Below, piece after piece: positions 48,084 through 56,552 of a stretch of DNA of 64,000 nt. This DNA is from Chryseobacterium sp. ERMR1:04. GTDB taxonomy: Bacteria; Bacteroidota; Bacteroidia; Flavobacteriales; Weeksellaceae. The stretch covers positions 682,001-746,000 of the forward strand of contig NZ_LIRF01000008.1 in assembly GCF_001297705.1 (NCBI RefSeq), given 5' to 3'. Positions within the stretch are counted from its first letter, which is position 1, and every line of letters begins with the position of its first letter. The position numbers were made by a program, and so were the translations under genes. Below the pieces are notes generated by a model. The model worked only from the letters and a program-made list of their open reading frames with translations. It ran no database searches and was not told the DNA's origin.

Positions 48084-49880
48084 ATGAAAGCTAAAAATCT
48101 ATTTTTTGTTTTGTTTTCCTCATGTCTATTTTCTCAAAATACTTTTAATTACCAAAGAGATTGGGGTACCTATTTTGGGGCAACAAATACAGTTCTTTAC
48201 AGAATTCATGAAGATAATTCTTCCACCATTTTTGCAGACGCAATCACTTCTTTGCCCAATCCTAATATAGGAAATCCACCTACTTCATATTACAATCAAT
48301 TTGTTACTCTCGGAGGTCATCCCTTTACGGGAAATTTTCAGACTCCTAACAATTTTTCTGGAAAACTTTCATCTCTCGGAAATCTTTTACAAGCAGAATA
48401 CACACCTTATATAACTTCTGGCCCATCAAAAAAAGCACCCTATTTTAGAGATGATACTGGCAATATGTATGAATTTGAAAGTAATCTTATGAGCTATCCA
48501 ACTCTTCCTTCCGGGGTTTGGCTATCTAGCCATAATGAACCAGATGATATAATCCTTTCTAAATATGATCCCAATAACAATCTTTTGTGGAAAACTTATC
48601 TACCAGGAAATGGGAGCTATAATTCTATTGAAACTGACAACAACGGAAATATTTATATTATAGGACTTACTAAATGGCAGAATTTATCCGATCCAGGAAC
48701 CTTTCAACCGAATTTCAGCATGGTTTATGATGCAGGAGGACACCTTTTAGCAAATAGTTATATTGTGAAATTAAGTCCACAAGGTCAAAAAATATGGGCA
48801 ACCTATACTCCTGCTAAGTCAGTGAATGGGATGACGGTTTATGGAAACAACCTTTATATTTTTGGGCAAGATGATCTAAAGCCTGCAGGAGCAGAATTAT
48901 CAACATCCAATACCTTTCAGATTGCAAAATCTGGGCAGTTCATTTCTAAAATTGATGGAACTACGGGACAACGAATTTGGGGAACATATTATGGGTCAAT
49001 AGGAAACTATTATGCAGGTATTTCTGATATAAAAGCAGACGAAACAGGTGTTTATATTGTAGGAATGACTTTTGGAGTTCCGAGTAACTACTACGCAACA
49101 GAGGGGGCCTATAAAGCTAATACCACTGATGGTTTCGACATGTTTGTTACTAAATTCAATAACCTAGGAAACAGAATATGGAGTACTTATATAGGGTCTG
49201 ATAATTATGATAGTTTTAGTGGAGACAGAGGCCTTGATGTAAAGAATGGTAAATTACTTTTTACCGGTTTAAGCACGGGAAATCAGAACATATCAACCCC
49301 TGGCGCTTATATCAATACTAAACCAAATCCTAGCACTGAGGATATCTTTTTCGGTATATTAGATACCAACACCGGGTCCCCCGATTTTATCTCTTATTAT
49401 GGAGGTTCTTTAGGTAATGCCACAGAGGCAATGGATATATACTGTAGCTTTTCAAAATATTCTGATGGTTTTTATCTGTACGGTCACACACCTGGCAACA
49501 ATGGCTTCAGTTCAGCAAATGGATATCAGCCCAACATTATTTATCCGGCTGGGATTACAGTAGGGATATCTTCATTTATTGCTAAATTCAGTCCTAAGTA
49601 TTTGTCTACATCCGAAATCAACTCTTTGGAAGATCTCATTCTTTACAACAATCCAAATAATGGAAATTTCAGTTTGAAAGGCTCTGTATTAAATAAAGAG
49701 CCTCATATTATCAATATTAATGATATGTCAGGAAGGCTAATTTATTCTAAAAATATTCAAAAAAACGAAGAAGAACATTTTAATTTGGAAGATAAACTTA
49801 TCAATGGAACTTATCAATTATCCATTAAAAAAATAAACCAAACATTAATAAAGAGTTTTAAGCTAATGATTAAAAAATAA
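48084..49880 (+). CDS. Secreted propeller-like protein with type IX sorting domain
   Basis: A 598-residue exported protein. The signal peptide is short and weak (MKAKNLFFVLFSSCLFSQ). The body repeats blocks of the SBBP/beta-propeller kind: QRDWGTYFGA, KIWATYTP, QRIWGTYYGSIGNYYAGISD, NRIWSTYIGSDNYDSFSGDR, each followed by an asparagine-rich strand. The end carries the Bacteroidota type IX secretion sorting signal: LILYNNPNNGNFSLKG, then IININDMSGRLIYSKNI, and the closing KSFKLMIKK. It is thus translocated across the outer membrane and anchored or released. Function (adhesin, enzyme or other) unknown. Confidence 0.87.
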   Translation: MKAKNLFFVLFSSCLFSQNTFNYQRDWGTYFGATNTVLYRIHEDNSSTIFADAITSLPNPNIGNPPTSYYNQFVTLGGHPFTGNFQTPNNFSGKLSSLGNLLQAEYTPYITSGPSKKAPYFRDDTGNMYEFESNLMSYPTLPSGVWLSSHNEPDDIILSKYDPNNNLLWKTYLPGNGSYNSIETDNNGNIYIIGLTKWQNLSDPGTFQPNFSMVYDAGGHLLANSYIVKLSPQGQKIWATYTPAKSVNGMTVYGNNLYIFGQDDLKPAGAELSTSNTFQIAKSGQFISKIDGTTGQRIWGTYYGSIGNYYAGISDIKADETGVYIVGMTFGVPSNYYATEGAYKANTTDGFDMFVTKFNNLGNRIWSTYIGSDNYDSFSGDRGLDVKNGKLLFTGLSTGNQNISTPGAYINTKPNPSTEDIFFGILDTNTGSPDFISYYGGSLGNATEAMDIYCSFSKYSDGFYLYGHTPGNNGFSSANGYQPNIIYPAGITVGISSFIAKFSPKYLSTSEINSLEDLILYNNPNNGNFSLKGSVLNKEPHIININDMSGRLIYSKNIQKNEEEHFNLEDKLINGTYQLSIKKINQTLIKSFKLMIKK

Positions 49881-49882
49881 AT

Positions 49883-49930
49883 ACTAATAAAAACACTCGA
49901 AGGTAAAAACTTTCGAGTGCTTTTATTAGT
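49883..49930. terminator. Long bidirectional terminator
   Basis: 19-bp arms, ACTAATAAAAACACTCGAA (49883-49901) and its near-complement 49912-49930, with one mismatch. It lies between convergent genes. Confidence 0.85.
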
Positions 49931-49975
49931 ATTTCAATTCTCTAGTCCTGAAAACAATTACACGCAAAAGAATCA

Positions 49976-50503
49976 TTACAATCCCACCACAAAACCAATA
50001 TTCGGCACTAGTCCACTAGAAAACACACTCGAATTCTCTTTCCAAAGCACGTTATACATTACGCCAATTTGCATAAAAGAACTTCCTCCGATGCGTTGCA
50101 TATAGCCCCCACCAAGATATAAAGCGGTTTCTTCTCTGTGATCTTTGTAATCATAGAACTTGTCTTTATAATCAATGAAATAATGTTGAAGATTGGCTCC
50201 TACGTAAAAAGATCTGGCAAAATAATAGTTCGCAAAAGGACCGGCTCCAAACATGGTTGAACTATAGTATTTAGAGGTCTGCCATGAGACACTTCCTATA
50301 ACTCCAGCTTCTAAATCATCGGTTAGTCTATATCCCACTCTTGGGGAAGCCTGGAGGTAAAAAGCACTGTTGCTTCCGAAGCCTAAACCAATTCCGCCTC
50401 CAAAAGTCCATTTATTATTTTGTTGTATGGGTGCACCTACTGAAACTTGGGAAAACACTGACCCTGAAAGTATCAGCATCAATGCAATAGTAATTTTTTT
50501 CAT
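49976..50503 (-). CDS. Outer-membrane beta-barrel protein
   Basis: A 175-residue exported protein with signal peptide MKKITIALMLILSGSVFSQ. Amphipathic strands follow (WTFGGGIGLGFGSNSAFYLQ, PFANYYFARSFYVGANLQHY, FMQIGVMYNVLWKE) and the end is FSSGLVPNIGFVVGL. A small barrel of the OmpW/opacity kind; no ligand can be named. It faces the type IX gene across a bidirectional terminator and mnmA on the other side. Confidence 0.78.
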   Translation of the reverse strand: MKKITIALMLILSGSVFSQVSVGAPIQQNNKWTFGGGIGLGFGSNSAFYLQASPRVGYRLTDDLEAGVIGSVSWQTSKYYSSTMFGAGPFANYYFARSFYVGANLQHYFIDYKDKFYDYKDHREETALYLGGGYMQRIGGSSFMQIGVMYNVLWKENSSVFSSGLVPNIGFVVGL

Positions 50504-50562
50504 ATTAATATCGTTTTTATCAATGTTTAAAATTATGGTTTTTTTACGAATTTTTTTAATTG

Positions 50563-50570
50563 TATTTTTG
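50563..50570 (+). promoter_or_regulatory. mnmA -7 promoter box
   Basis: TATTTTTG, 50 bases before the mnmA ATG, with an AACTC/GAGTT mini-hairpin in the leader (50583 region). Confidence 0.4.
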
Positions 50571-50620
50571 CCGCATCAAACTAAGAACTCCCGTTAAGAG
50601 TTTCGTAAAATTGAAATACA

Positions 50621-51808
50621 ATGAAAATAGTAGTAGGATTATCTGGAGGTGTAGACTCCAGTGTTACAGCATATTTGCTGCAGCAACAAGGTCATGAAGT
50701 GGTGGCTTTGTTTATGAGAAATTGGAATGATGCTTCCGTTACATTAGAAGATGAATGTCCTTGGATAGAGGACAGCAATGATGCGTTGATGGTTGCCCAG
50801 AAATTAGGAATTCCGTTTCAGGTGATTGATATGAGCGATCTTTACAAGGAAAGAATCGTTGATTATATGTTTGATGAATATCAGAAAGGAAGAACTCCGA
50901 ATCCTGATGTTTTGTGTAACAGAGAAGTAAAATTTGATGTTTTTATGAAAACAGCAATGTCTTTAGGTGCTGATAAAGTGGCTACAGGACATTATGCAAG
51001 AGTAGATTCTACTATTGACGAAAACGGAAAAGAAATTTTTCATTTGTTAGCAGGAAAAGACAACAATAAAGATCAATCGTATTTTCTATGTCAATTGAGT
51101 CAGGATCAATTGTCTAAAGCGTTATTTCCTATTGGGGAATTAACAAAACCAGAAGTAAGAGAAATCGCTAAAGAAATCGGATTGGTTACGGCTGATAAAA
51201 AAGATTCTCAGGGATTGTGTTTTATCGGAAAAGTAAGTCTTCCTCAGTTTTTACAACAGCAATTGGTTCCTAAAGAAGGCGAAATCGTAGAGATTTTCAA
51301 AGATTCACCTTTGTTTTCTCAGGAAACGCCGAATTTCTCTTCAAAAGAAGAAGAATTAGAATTTTTAAGCAAAAAAATCAATTATAAAAAAGCCCACGGT
51401 AAAGTAATTGGAAAGCATCAGGGTGCTCAATTTTTCACGATCGGTCAAAGTAAAGGCCTAGGAATTGGCGGACACAAAGAAAGCTGTTTTATTGTATCCA
51501 GAGATATGGAAAACAACATCATTTTTGTGGGAGAGAGCCACAGCTTTCCGGGATTGCATAAAAAAGCCTTGAAAGTTGATAATGCCGAATTGCATTGGGT
51601 TCGTGAAGATCTAAGATTAAAAAATGGAGAGTCTATGCAAGTATTGGCGAGATTCCGTTACAGGCAAGCTTTGCAGAAAGCAACCATTTTCCAGTTTGAA
51701 AACGTTTTTTATATGGAATTCGAAGAACCTCAATCTGCAATTGCGGAAGGACAATTTGCTTCTTGGTATCTTGATGATGAACTTATTGGAAGCGGAGTAA
51801 TTGCGTAA
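50621..51808 (+). CDS. mnmA: tRNA-specific 2-thiouridylase
   Basis: MnmA thiolates U34 of tRNAs for Lys, Glu and Gln with sulfur passed from IscS/Tus or SufS. The 395-residue protein opens with the PP-loop [20 protein letters not shown]. The first catalytic cysteine is in [15 protein letters not shown] near residue 104, KVATGHYAR follows, then [14 protein letters not shown] with the second cysteine near 203, and [20 protein letters not shown]. Length is normal. It is followed by a small membrane-protein gene after 82 bases. Confidence 0.97.
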   Translation: MKIVVGLSGGVDSSVTAYLLQQQGHEVVALFMRNWNDASVTLEDECPWIEDSNDALMVAQKLGIPFQVIDMSDLYKERIVDYMFDEYQKGRTPNPDVLCNREVKFDVFMKTAMSLGADKVATGHYARVDSTIDENGKEIFHLLAGKDNNKDQSYFLCQLSQDQLSKALFPIGELTKPEVREIAKEIGLVTADKKDSQGLCFIGKVSLPQFLQQQLVPKEGEIVEIFKDSPLFSQETPNFSSKEEELEFLSKKINYKKAHGKVIGKHQGAQFFTIGQSKGLGIGGHKESCFIVSRDMENNIIFVGESHSFPGLHKKALKVDNAELHWVREDLRLKNGESMQVLARFRYRQALQKATIFQFENVFYMEFEEPQSAIAEGQFASWYLDDELIGSGVIA

Positions 51809-51890
51809 AAAAAGAAAGTTTTCAAATTTTTCTGTAACATATTTTAAGTTGTGATACTTACTGAATAAATAACAATTAAAAATATTAATC

Positions 51891-52091
51891 ATGAAAACTT
51901 CATTAAAAAACCAGTACGCTCAAACCAATCAAATATTAATAGGAATTGTATCTGCCGTTTTAGGATACAATCTTTACCAAGCAATCGTGCATCCAGAAAG
52001 ATCACATTTGATATTAAGCATCATTCTATTAGGAATTACCTGCTATATGTGTAAAGAATACGGTTATAAGACAGCAAAAGAAAAGGAATAA
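51891..52091 (+). CDS. Small membrane protein
   Basis: A 66-residue protein with two hydrophobic helices (QILIGIVSAVLGYNLYQAIV and LILSIILLGITCYMC) and charged ends (KEYGYKTAKEKE). No family is recognised. A terminator follows 28 bases after its stop. Confidence 0.6.
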   Translation: MKTSLKNQYAQTNQILIGIVSAVLGYNLYQAIVHPERSHLILSIILLGITCYMCKEYGYKTAKEKE

Positions 52092-52117
52092 GTTAAATTT
52101 CCTGACAAATTATAAGA

Positions 52118-52150
52118 AGCCCGAAGCACTAATGTTTCGGGTTTATTTTT
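52118..52150 (+). terminator. Intrinsic terminator
   Basis: CCCGAA (52120-52125) and TTCGGG (52136-52141), then TTTATTTTTT. Confidence 0.75.
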
Positions 52151-52177
52151 TGAAATAATTCAAAAATATTATTTAAT

Positions 52178-52519
52178 CTACCTCTTTAATTCAGATAAAT
52201 TAAAAAACAACATAACAATAACTTCTAAAATTAAAATCATAATTAAAAACCCTACCGGTTTTCCTAAAAAAATCCCTCTAATTAATTTTACAATTCCCAA
52301 AATGAAAATCGAAATTATAAAGTAAAATGTAGTTTTAGAAACCTTTTCATTACATGATTTTAAGAAGAAAATGGAAGCATAAAACCCGAGTAAAAGAATC
52401 AAATAGAATTTCAGAAAGTCCGGTCCTTTTAAAGAAATAGGATTATAAATCTCTTTGTTTACAATAAGCCAAATCCAGCTTATTATAAACGGAATTGTGT
52501 GAATGATTATCTTTTTCAT
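52178..52519 (-). CDS. Small membrane protein
   Basis: A 113-residue protein with four hydrophobic segments (IIHTIPFIISWIWLIVN, FLKFYLILLLGFYASIFFLK, TFYFIISIFILGIVKLI, FLIMILILEVIVMLFF). Very AT-rich. No family is recognised. It follows the GRDP-like gene by 17 bases on the same strand and may share its transcript. Confidence 0.6.
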   Translation of the reverse strand: MKKIIIHTIPFIISWIWLIVNKEIYNPISLKGPDFLKFYLILLLGFYASIFFLKSCNEKVSKTTFYFIISIFILGIVKLIRGIFLGKPVGFLIMILILEVIVMLFFNLSELKR

Positions 52520-52536
52520 TGTTCATACTTTTCTGA

Positions 52537-53289
52537 TTAATCTCCTCCTCCACAACCACCGCAGCCTCCACCACAACTACTTCCACATGAGCTGCTACAA
52601 CTTGAAGAACTATCACTTCCACTATTACTACTAAAACAATTGCCGTCTCCGTTATCATTTCTATTCTTACTTTTTGGATCATTACTTTTATTAAAAATCC
52701 CCGAAAGAAAACTTGTAAAAAGAAAGATCGCTGGAATTACTATAAAAATGATTGTTAAGAAATTACCTATTTTATCTGAACAAGAACTCAAAATCAATAA
52801 CACAGAAGCCACAGAAAATATTTTGAAAATGTTCAGTTTAGAATTTTTACTTTTTAATTTTATTTTTCGCTCACTCCAGATATCTTCAGGTGGCTCATGC
52901 TGAAATATTTTTTGATAATTTTCTAACGTATCACTAAACCAAATTTTATGTTTTATGGTATCATCAGAACCTCCTTTTGAAGGATGATGATGAAGTTTTT
53001 GTCGTAAAACATTCGGACAAAATTCTTCCCAGTAATTTTGGGTATAGATAAGATGCATATGCCAAACCTTATCTACAGTTTCACTTGGGGAAGCACCATT
53101 TGGAAGGATACAGCAGAGATAAACGAATTTTTTATACTCTTCTATTGCTTTTTTAGTAAAATCTAAGCCCCAGCTTTCTTCTTTTGCAAGTTTCTTTGAG
53201 AAAGGAAAATCTACATTTGGAGTATCTAAGGAAAAGTTTTGAAGCCTGTTCCAAAGCAAATCATTTTGTAATATCATTTTTGTTTCCAT
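52537..53289 (-). CDS. GRDP-like membrane protein with Cys/Gly-rich tail
   Basis: A 250-residue protein in three parts. Residues 1-110 hold a glycine-rich-domain-protein-like (GRDP, DUF1399-type) segment: YKKFVYLCCILPNGASPSET, then VDKVWHMHLIYTQNYWEEFC (residues 72-91), with the W-H-H-Y-C pattern of this metal-binding-like family, and a HHHP cluster. Two membrane helices lie near 155-172 and 178-199. The last 25 residues are a cysteine/serine/glycine tail ending CGSSCGGGCGGCGGGD. GRDP domains are best known in plant proteins; bacterial function is unknown. It begins a short minus-strand run with a 113-residue membrane protein. Confidence 0.75.
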   Translation of the reverse strand: METKMILQNDLLWNRLQNFSLDTPNVDFPFSKKLAKEESWGLDFTKKAIEEYKKFVYLCCILPNGASPSETVDKVWHMHLIYTQNYWEEFCPNVLRQKLHHHPSKGGSDDTIKHKIWFSDTLENYQKIFQHEPPEDIWSERKIKLKSKNSKLNIFKIFSVASVLLILSSCSDKIGNFLTIIFIVIPAIFLFTSFLSGIFNKSNDPKSKNRNDNGDGNCFSSNSGSDSSSSCSSSCGSSCGGGCGGCGGGD

Positions 53290-53389
53290 TTTAATAACTT
53301 TTAGTTTCTATTCAAATTTGGATTGATTAAAAAATATAAAAGTCTCACAAAAATCTTTTTTAGTTTTACAATTATCTTAAATTAGTCTT

Positions 53390-54285
53390 ATGAAAAAAGA
53401 AGATATCTTGCATCTTGAGAAATTAATGAATTTCCTAAGTCTCCATTTTTTAAAGAAAAGACACTGGGAAGATGTCTCAAAAACGGAATGGTCATATATT
53501 GTTTCCGAGCTTAATGATCTTATTATTAATGATAATTCAGAAAAAACACAAAAAAAGAAGCTGATATTTTAGGTTCAAATTATCTTTATGAACATCTGAT
53601 AATCAACAAACTAAAAAAACATCATCAAAATGAAAATGCAATTTTAAGCAAACCTAATTTGGCAAAATTAAGTCTCATTGTCAAGGTGTTGGGATATTCA
53701 AATTACATCGATTTTATTAATTCAAATACAGAAGCATTTAATTTTAATGATTTGAGAATTGATATGAATAATGTAAAGCAGAATACGGCTCTTTTAGACA
53801 GTTTAGTGGGCTGTTGGTATTCGTACAACAGAAATCTTCCGGAGAACCCATCGCAGGCTAAAGATGACCGCATATGGCGTTCTGCAAAAGAAATCTACAA
53901 ATCTGAAACGTCAGGGGAATATTTTATAGAAAGAAGCGGCGGAGACCGACATAAATATTTCGGAAAAGTAACCGCCTATTCAGATTACGTTTTTATCATC
54001 ATGAACAGCAATACCTTTATCCGACAAAGGCATTTCGTCTCAAGGATAAAAGATATCAAGGAAAAATTGAAAAATCCAGAATATAAGCTCCATGAATTGC
54101 ATTTTATAAGTACATGTATTAGTTTTAATCAAGAGCCTATTGCTCTGTTCGAGATCTTTCAGAAAGCAGATCGAAAGATCTTTGTTTCGGATTCTATCAG
54201 CTTTCCTATTGAAAGCGAAGAAATTCCAACCTCTATTATACAACAACTTGAAGACACCGAGTCTAACAGAATTGATTACAGGTAA
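53390..54285 (+). CDS. Hypothetical protein split by a -1 frame change
   Basis: Two overlapping frames make one protein-like text of about 297 residues. Frame 1 runs from ATG at 53390 (MKKEDILHLEKLMNFLSLHF) to TAG at 53570-53572. A -1 shift at the heptamer A AAA AAG (53551-53557) joins it, without a stop, to EADILGSNYLYEHLIINKLK and on to the long frame ending at 54285 (QQLEDTESNRIDYR), whose first ATG-like start lies only at 53659. The product is soluble, helical at the N-terminus and mixed later (SGEYFIERSGGDRHKYFGKV). No family is recognised. Either recoding or a one-base indel in the seven-A run explains it. Confidence 0.7.
53551..53603 (+). other. Candidate -1 frameshift signal
   Basis: Slippery heptamer A AAA AAG at 53551-53557, in the correct phase for the zero frame. 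Downstream, arms GTTCA (53573-53577) with TGAAC (53589-53593) and ATTATC (53579-53584) with GATAAT (53598-53603) interleave as an H-type pseudoknot would. The pairing is AU-rich and starts 15 bases from the heptamer, more than the usual 5-9, so the structural support is weak. Confidence 0.35.
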
Positions 54286-54346
54286 TTAGTTGATCCTATT
54301 TGTTTGAGAGGCAAGAGTCTTTATTTTATGGTTTATGATCTAAAAA

Positions 54347-55090
54347 TTATCCTACCAACCAATCTTTAAAATCTTTCACACGGTCACGGCTTACCGTGAT
54401 TTCCTCTTGGGGTTGAAAATCCAATTCTACTTTATAATTGGGTGAAGTGTGAATATTTTTGATGTAATCTGAACTGATAATAAACTGTCTGTTTGCACGG
54501 AAGAATTTCTTTTCATCCAAGACATCTTCCAGCTCATCCAACGTGAAATCTGAAGGGTAAGTACGATCTTCTGTCTGAAGATAAACGATCTTATTTTCAC
54601 TAAAAAAACAACTGATCTCGTTGGTTTGAACAATCTTCAAATTGTAGCCGATCTTCACTAAAACTCTTGAAAGCGTTGTTTTATCTTTTTTGATTAACTG
54701 CTTAATTTCCTGTGAAGTAACAGGATTTCCGGAAGGAAGAAATGATTTAAACTTTTCAATCGCTCCGGCAAGATCTTCTTCTAAAATAGGTTTTAAAAGA
54801 TAATCGATACTATTTAACTTAAAAGCCTTCAGCGTGTACTGATCAAAAGCTGTGGTGTAAATGATAAATCCTTTGGTAGGAATTTTTTCAAAAATATCAA
54901 ACGATAAACCATCTCCCAAAACGATATCTGAAAAGATAAGTTGCGGATGCTCATTTTCTGAGAACCATTTCACCCCATCTTCTACCGACTCAATGTTTGC
55001 AACAACCTCTAATTCAGGAAATAGGCTCAACATTCTTTCTATCTTTCTTGCTGCAGGTTTTTCATCTTCGATAATGACCGTTTTAATCAT
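54347..55090 (-). CDS. LytTR-family response regulator
   Basis: A 247-residue regulator: receiver domain (MIKTVIIEDEKPAARKIERM; phosphoacceptor Asp55 in LIFSDIVLGDG) and C-terminal LytTR DNA-binding domain (residues about 140-245; LVKIGYNLKIVQTNEISCFF and RANRQFIISSDYIKNIH). Likely partner is the histidine kinase at 56553-57863, upstream on the same strand with two 2TM genes and a methyltransferase-like gene between. Direct targets unknown. Confidence 0.92.
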   Translation of the reverse strand: MIKTVIIEDEKPAARKIERMLSLFPELEVVANIESVEDGVKWFSENEHPQLIFSDIVLGDGLSFDIFEKIPTKGFIIYTTAFDQYTLKAFKLNSIDYLLKPILEEDLAGAIEKFKSFLPSGNPVTSQEIKQLIKKDKTTLSRVLVKIGYNLKIVQTNEISCFFSENKIVYLQTEDRTYPSDFTLDELEDVLDEKKFFRANRQFIISSDYIKNIHTSPNYKVELDFQPQEEITVSRDRVKDFKDWLVG

Positions 55091-55141
55091 TGATTTTTAG
55101 TTTTTGATTTCGAAATAAAATTAAATAAAAGTTTTCAGCTA

Positions 55142-55417
55142 TTAAAAGTTTATGGGATCTTTTGATTTTTTCATCTCTTTTTCCATCACCTCTTTTTCCC
55201 ACTCTGAATCAAAAATAAATAATTTCACCGCTTTTACAGCCAAAATAGCAGCCCAGATCCCTAAAATAATTGATCCGTCGAAAAGTGAAAAATCAAATAC
55301 TCCTTTTTCAAAAATATCGTCGAAAAAAACGAATCCTGAAATGATTGCGAACCAAAATATTCCTTTATAAAACTTTCTTAGTTCTTTTACTCTTTGTTCT
55401 GCCTGATGATAATTCAT
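55142..55417 (-). CDS. 2TM-domain membrane protein (divergent)
   Basis: A 91-residue protein with the opening AEQRVKELRKFYKGIFWFAI, two membrane helices separated by a short loop (FAIISGFVFFD, GSIILGIWAAILAVKAVKLF) and a charged end (SEWEKEVMEKEMKKSK). The RVKELRxFY start and the helix-loop-helix followed by a W-E-K-E segment match the 2TM domain of the kinase and of the neighbouring 97-residue protein, but the helices have diverged. Function unknown; probably a partner or antagonist of the kinase by position. Confidence 0.75.
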   Translation of the reverse strand: MNYHQAEQRVKELRKFYKGIFWFAIISGFVFFDDIFEKGVFDFSLFDGSIILGIWAAILAVKAVKLFIFDSEWEKEVMEKEMKKSKDPINF

Positions 55418-55447
55418 AATTGTGATTTTTAAAAGTTATTGCTAATA

Positions 55448-55741
55448 TTATAATGTTTTTATGCTTTTTCTTTCTTCATCCATCAATTCTTTGATCTTCT
55501 TTTCTTCCCAGTCTTTTCCAATTCCAAAGACGTTGATTCCGTGTGCTACAAGACCGACACCCCATCCTAGCATTGGCCAATAAAACCATAAATGATTAGG
55601 GGAAGTTAAAAGATTAAGAACCAATAAAAAAGGAATTATCAAACAATAAGAAGTAAGATTTCCATAGAATCCTTTGAGTTCTTTTACTCTTTTTGTCGCT
55701 TTTTTATACGCTAAATTTTCTTTGTTTGGGTAAGTTTCCAT
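55448..55741 (-). CDS. 2TM-domain membrane protein
   Basis: A 97-residue protein whose body, from KRVKELKGFYGNLTSYCLII through LTSPNHLWFYWPMLGWGVGL to DWEEKKIKELMDEE, is almost the same as the C-terminal 2TM domain of the kinase at 56553-57863. The 2TM domain is a two-helix module found in LytS-type kinases of Bacteroidota. A free-standing copy next to the kinase suggests duplication and possible interaction with the kinase's own 2TM part. Confidence 0.85.
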   Translation of the reverse strand: METYPNKENLAYKKATKRVKELKGFYGNLTSYCLIIPFLLVLNLLTSPNHLWFYWPMLGWGVGLVAHGINVFGIGKDWEEKKIKELMDEERKSIKTL

Positions 55742-55982
55742 ATTCTGTTATTTTAAAGATTTGTTTGTTTTTCTTGAATCAAATTTAGGTCAATAAAGAG
55801 CTTCCAATCAACTTTATCTTACTGAGTTGTAGAAAATGGATACTGAAATGTAAAAATCTAAATTTAATGGAAATTACGGGGCTTAATTTTTCTTTCTCTC
55901 GCGGATTTTGCAGATGATTGGGTTTAATTTTTGTGTGGAAAATAGACGCCTCAACAAGGTTTAAGTTTACGATTAGTTCTAT

Positions 55983-56552
55983 TTAATAAATAAACGGAAT
56001 CAGTTTTTTTGTAGATTTTCTATATTCGATATATTCTTCTCCAAATTGTTCTACCAAGGCCTGTTCTTCAATTTTAATTCTGTAGCTGAATGCTAATAAG
56101 GGAGGAACAAATGCTAAAATCAACGAAAACCAATTATTTAAATATAAACCTAGACCAAAAGAAGTCAATAAAGAAAAAGCATACGATGGATGTCTCAGAT
56201 ATTTATAAAATCCCTCTTTTTTGATTTTATGATCTTCTCTTATCGTTACATCAACCGTAAAATACTTTCCTAAAGATCTGATGATGATGAATCTTAAAAT
56301 GATTCCGGTAAGAATACAAATTTCACCAAGATAAAAGATCCAGACAGAGTGAACAATGGGAAATTTCACACTGTATGAAACTGTTACAGATGCCACAATA
56401 GAAAAAGGAATGGCAATCCATAGTACATTCAATGTAGATTTATCTTTGTTTTTCTGGTCTTTTTCTCCTGATTTCAATATCCTTTTATAAAGAAATTCAC
56501 TCAGAAACCAAGCCACCATTGAAAAATAAAAAATGACGTGTAGCGTTTCCAT
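55983..56552 (-). CDS. Isoprenylcysteine carboxyl methyltransferase-like membrane protein
   Basis: A 189-residue protein with five hydrophobic segments and the ICMT/PEMT signature in the C-terminal part: HKIKKEGFYKYLRHPSYAFS (the GxYxxxRHPxY cofactor-binding motif) and later EEQALVEQFGEEYIEYRKST. Bacterial members methylate unknown small substrates or lipids; protein prenylcysteine is not expected here. It abuts the kinase stop (1-base gap) and shares its transcript. Confidence 0.85.
   Translation of the reverse strand: METLHVIFYFSMVAWFLSEFLYKRILKSGEKDQKNKDKSTLNVLWIAIPFSIVASVTVSYSVKFPIVHSVWIFYLGEICILTGIILRFIIIRSLGKYFTVDVTIREDHKIKKEGFYKYLRHPSYAFSLLTSFGLGLYLNNWFSLILAFVPPLLAFSYRIKIEEQALVEQFGEEYIEYRKSTKKLIPFIY

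Noticed and set aside
52443-52682. 79-codon minus-strand frame rich in Val and Glu
   Set aside because: It is an out-of-frame reading of the Cys/Ser/Gly-coding tail of the GRDP-like gene.
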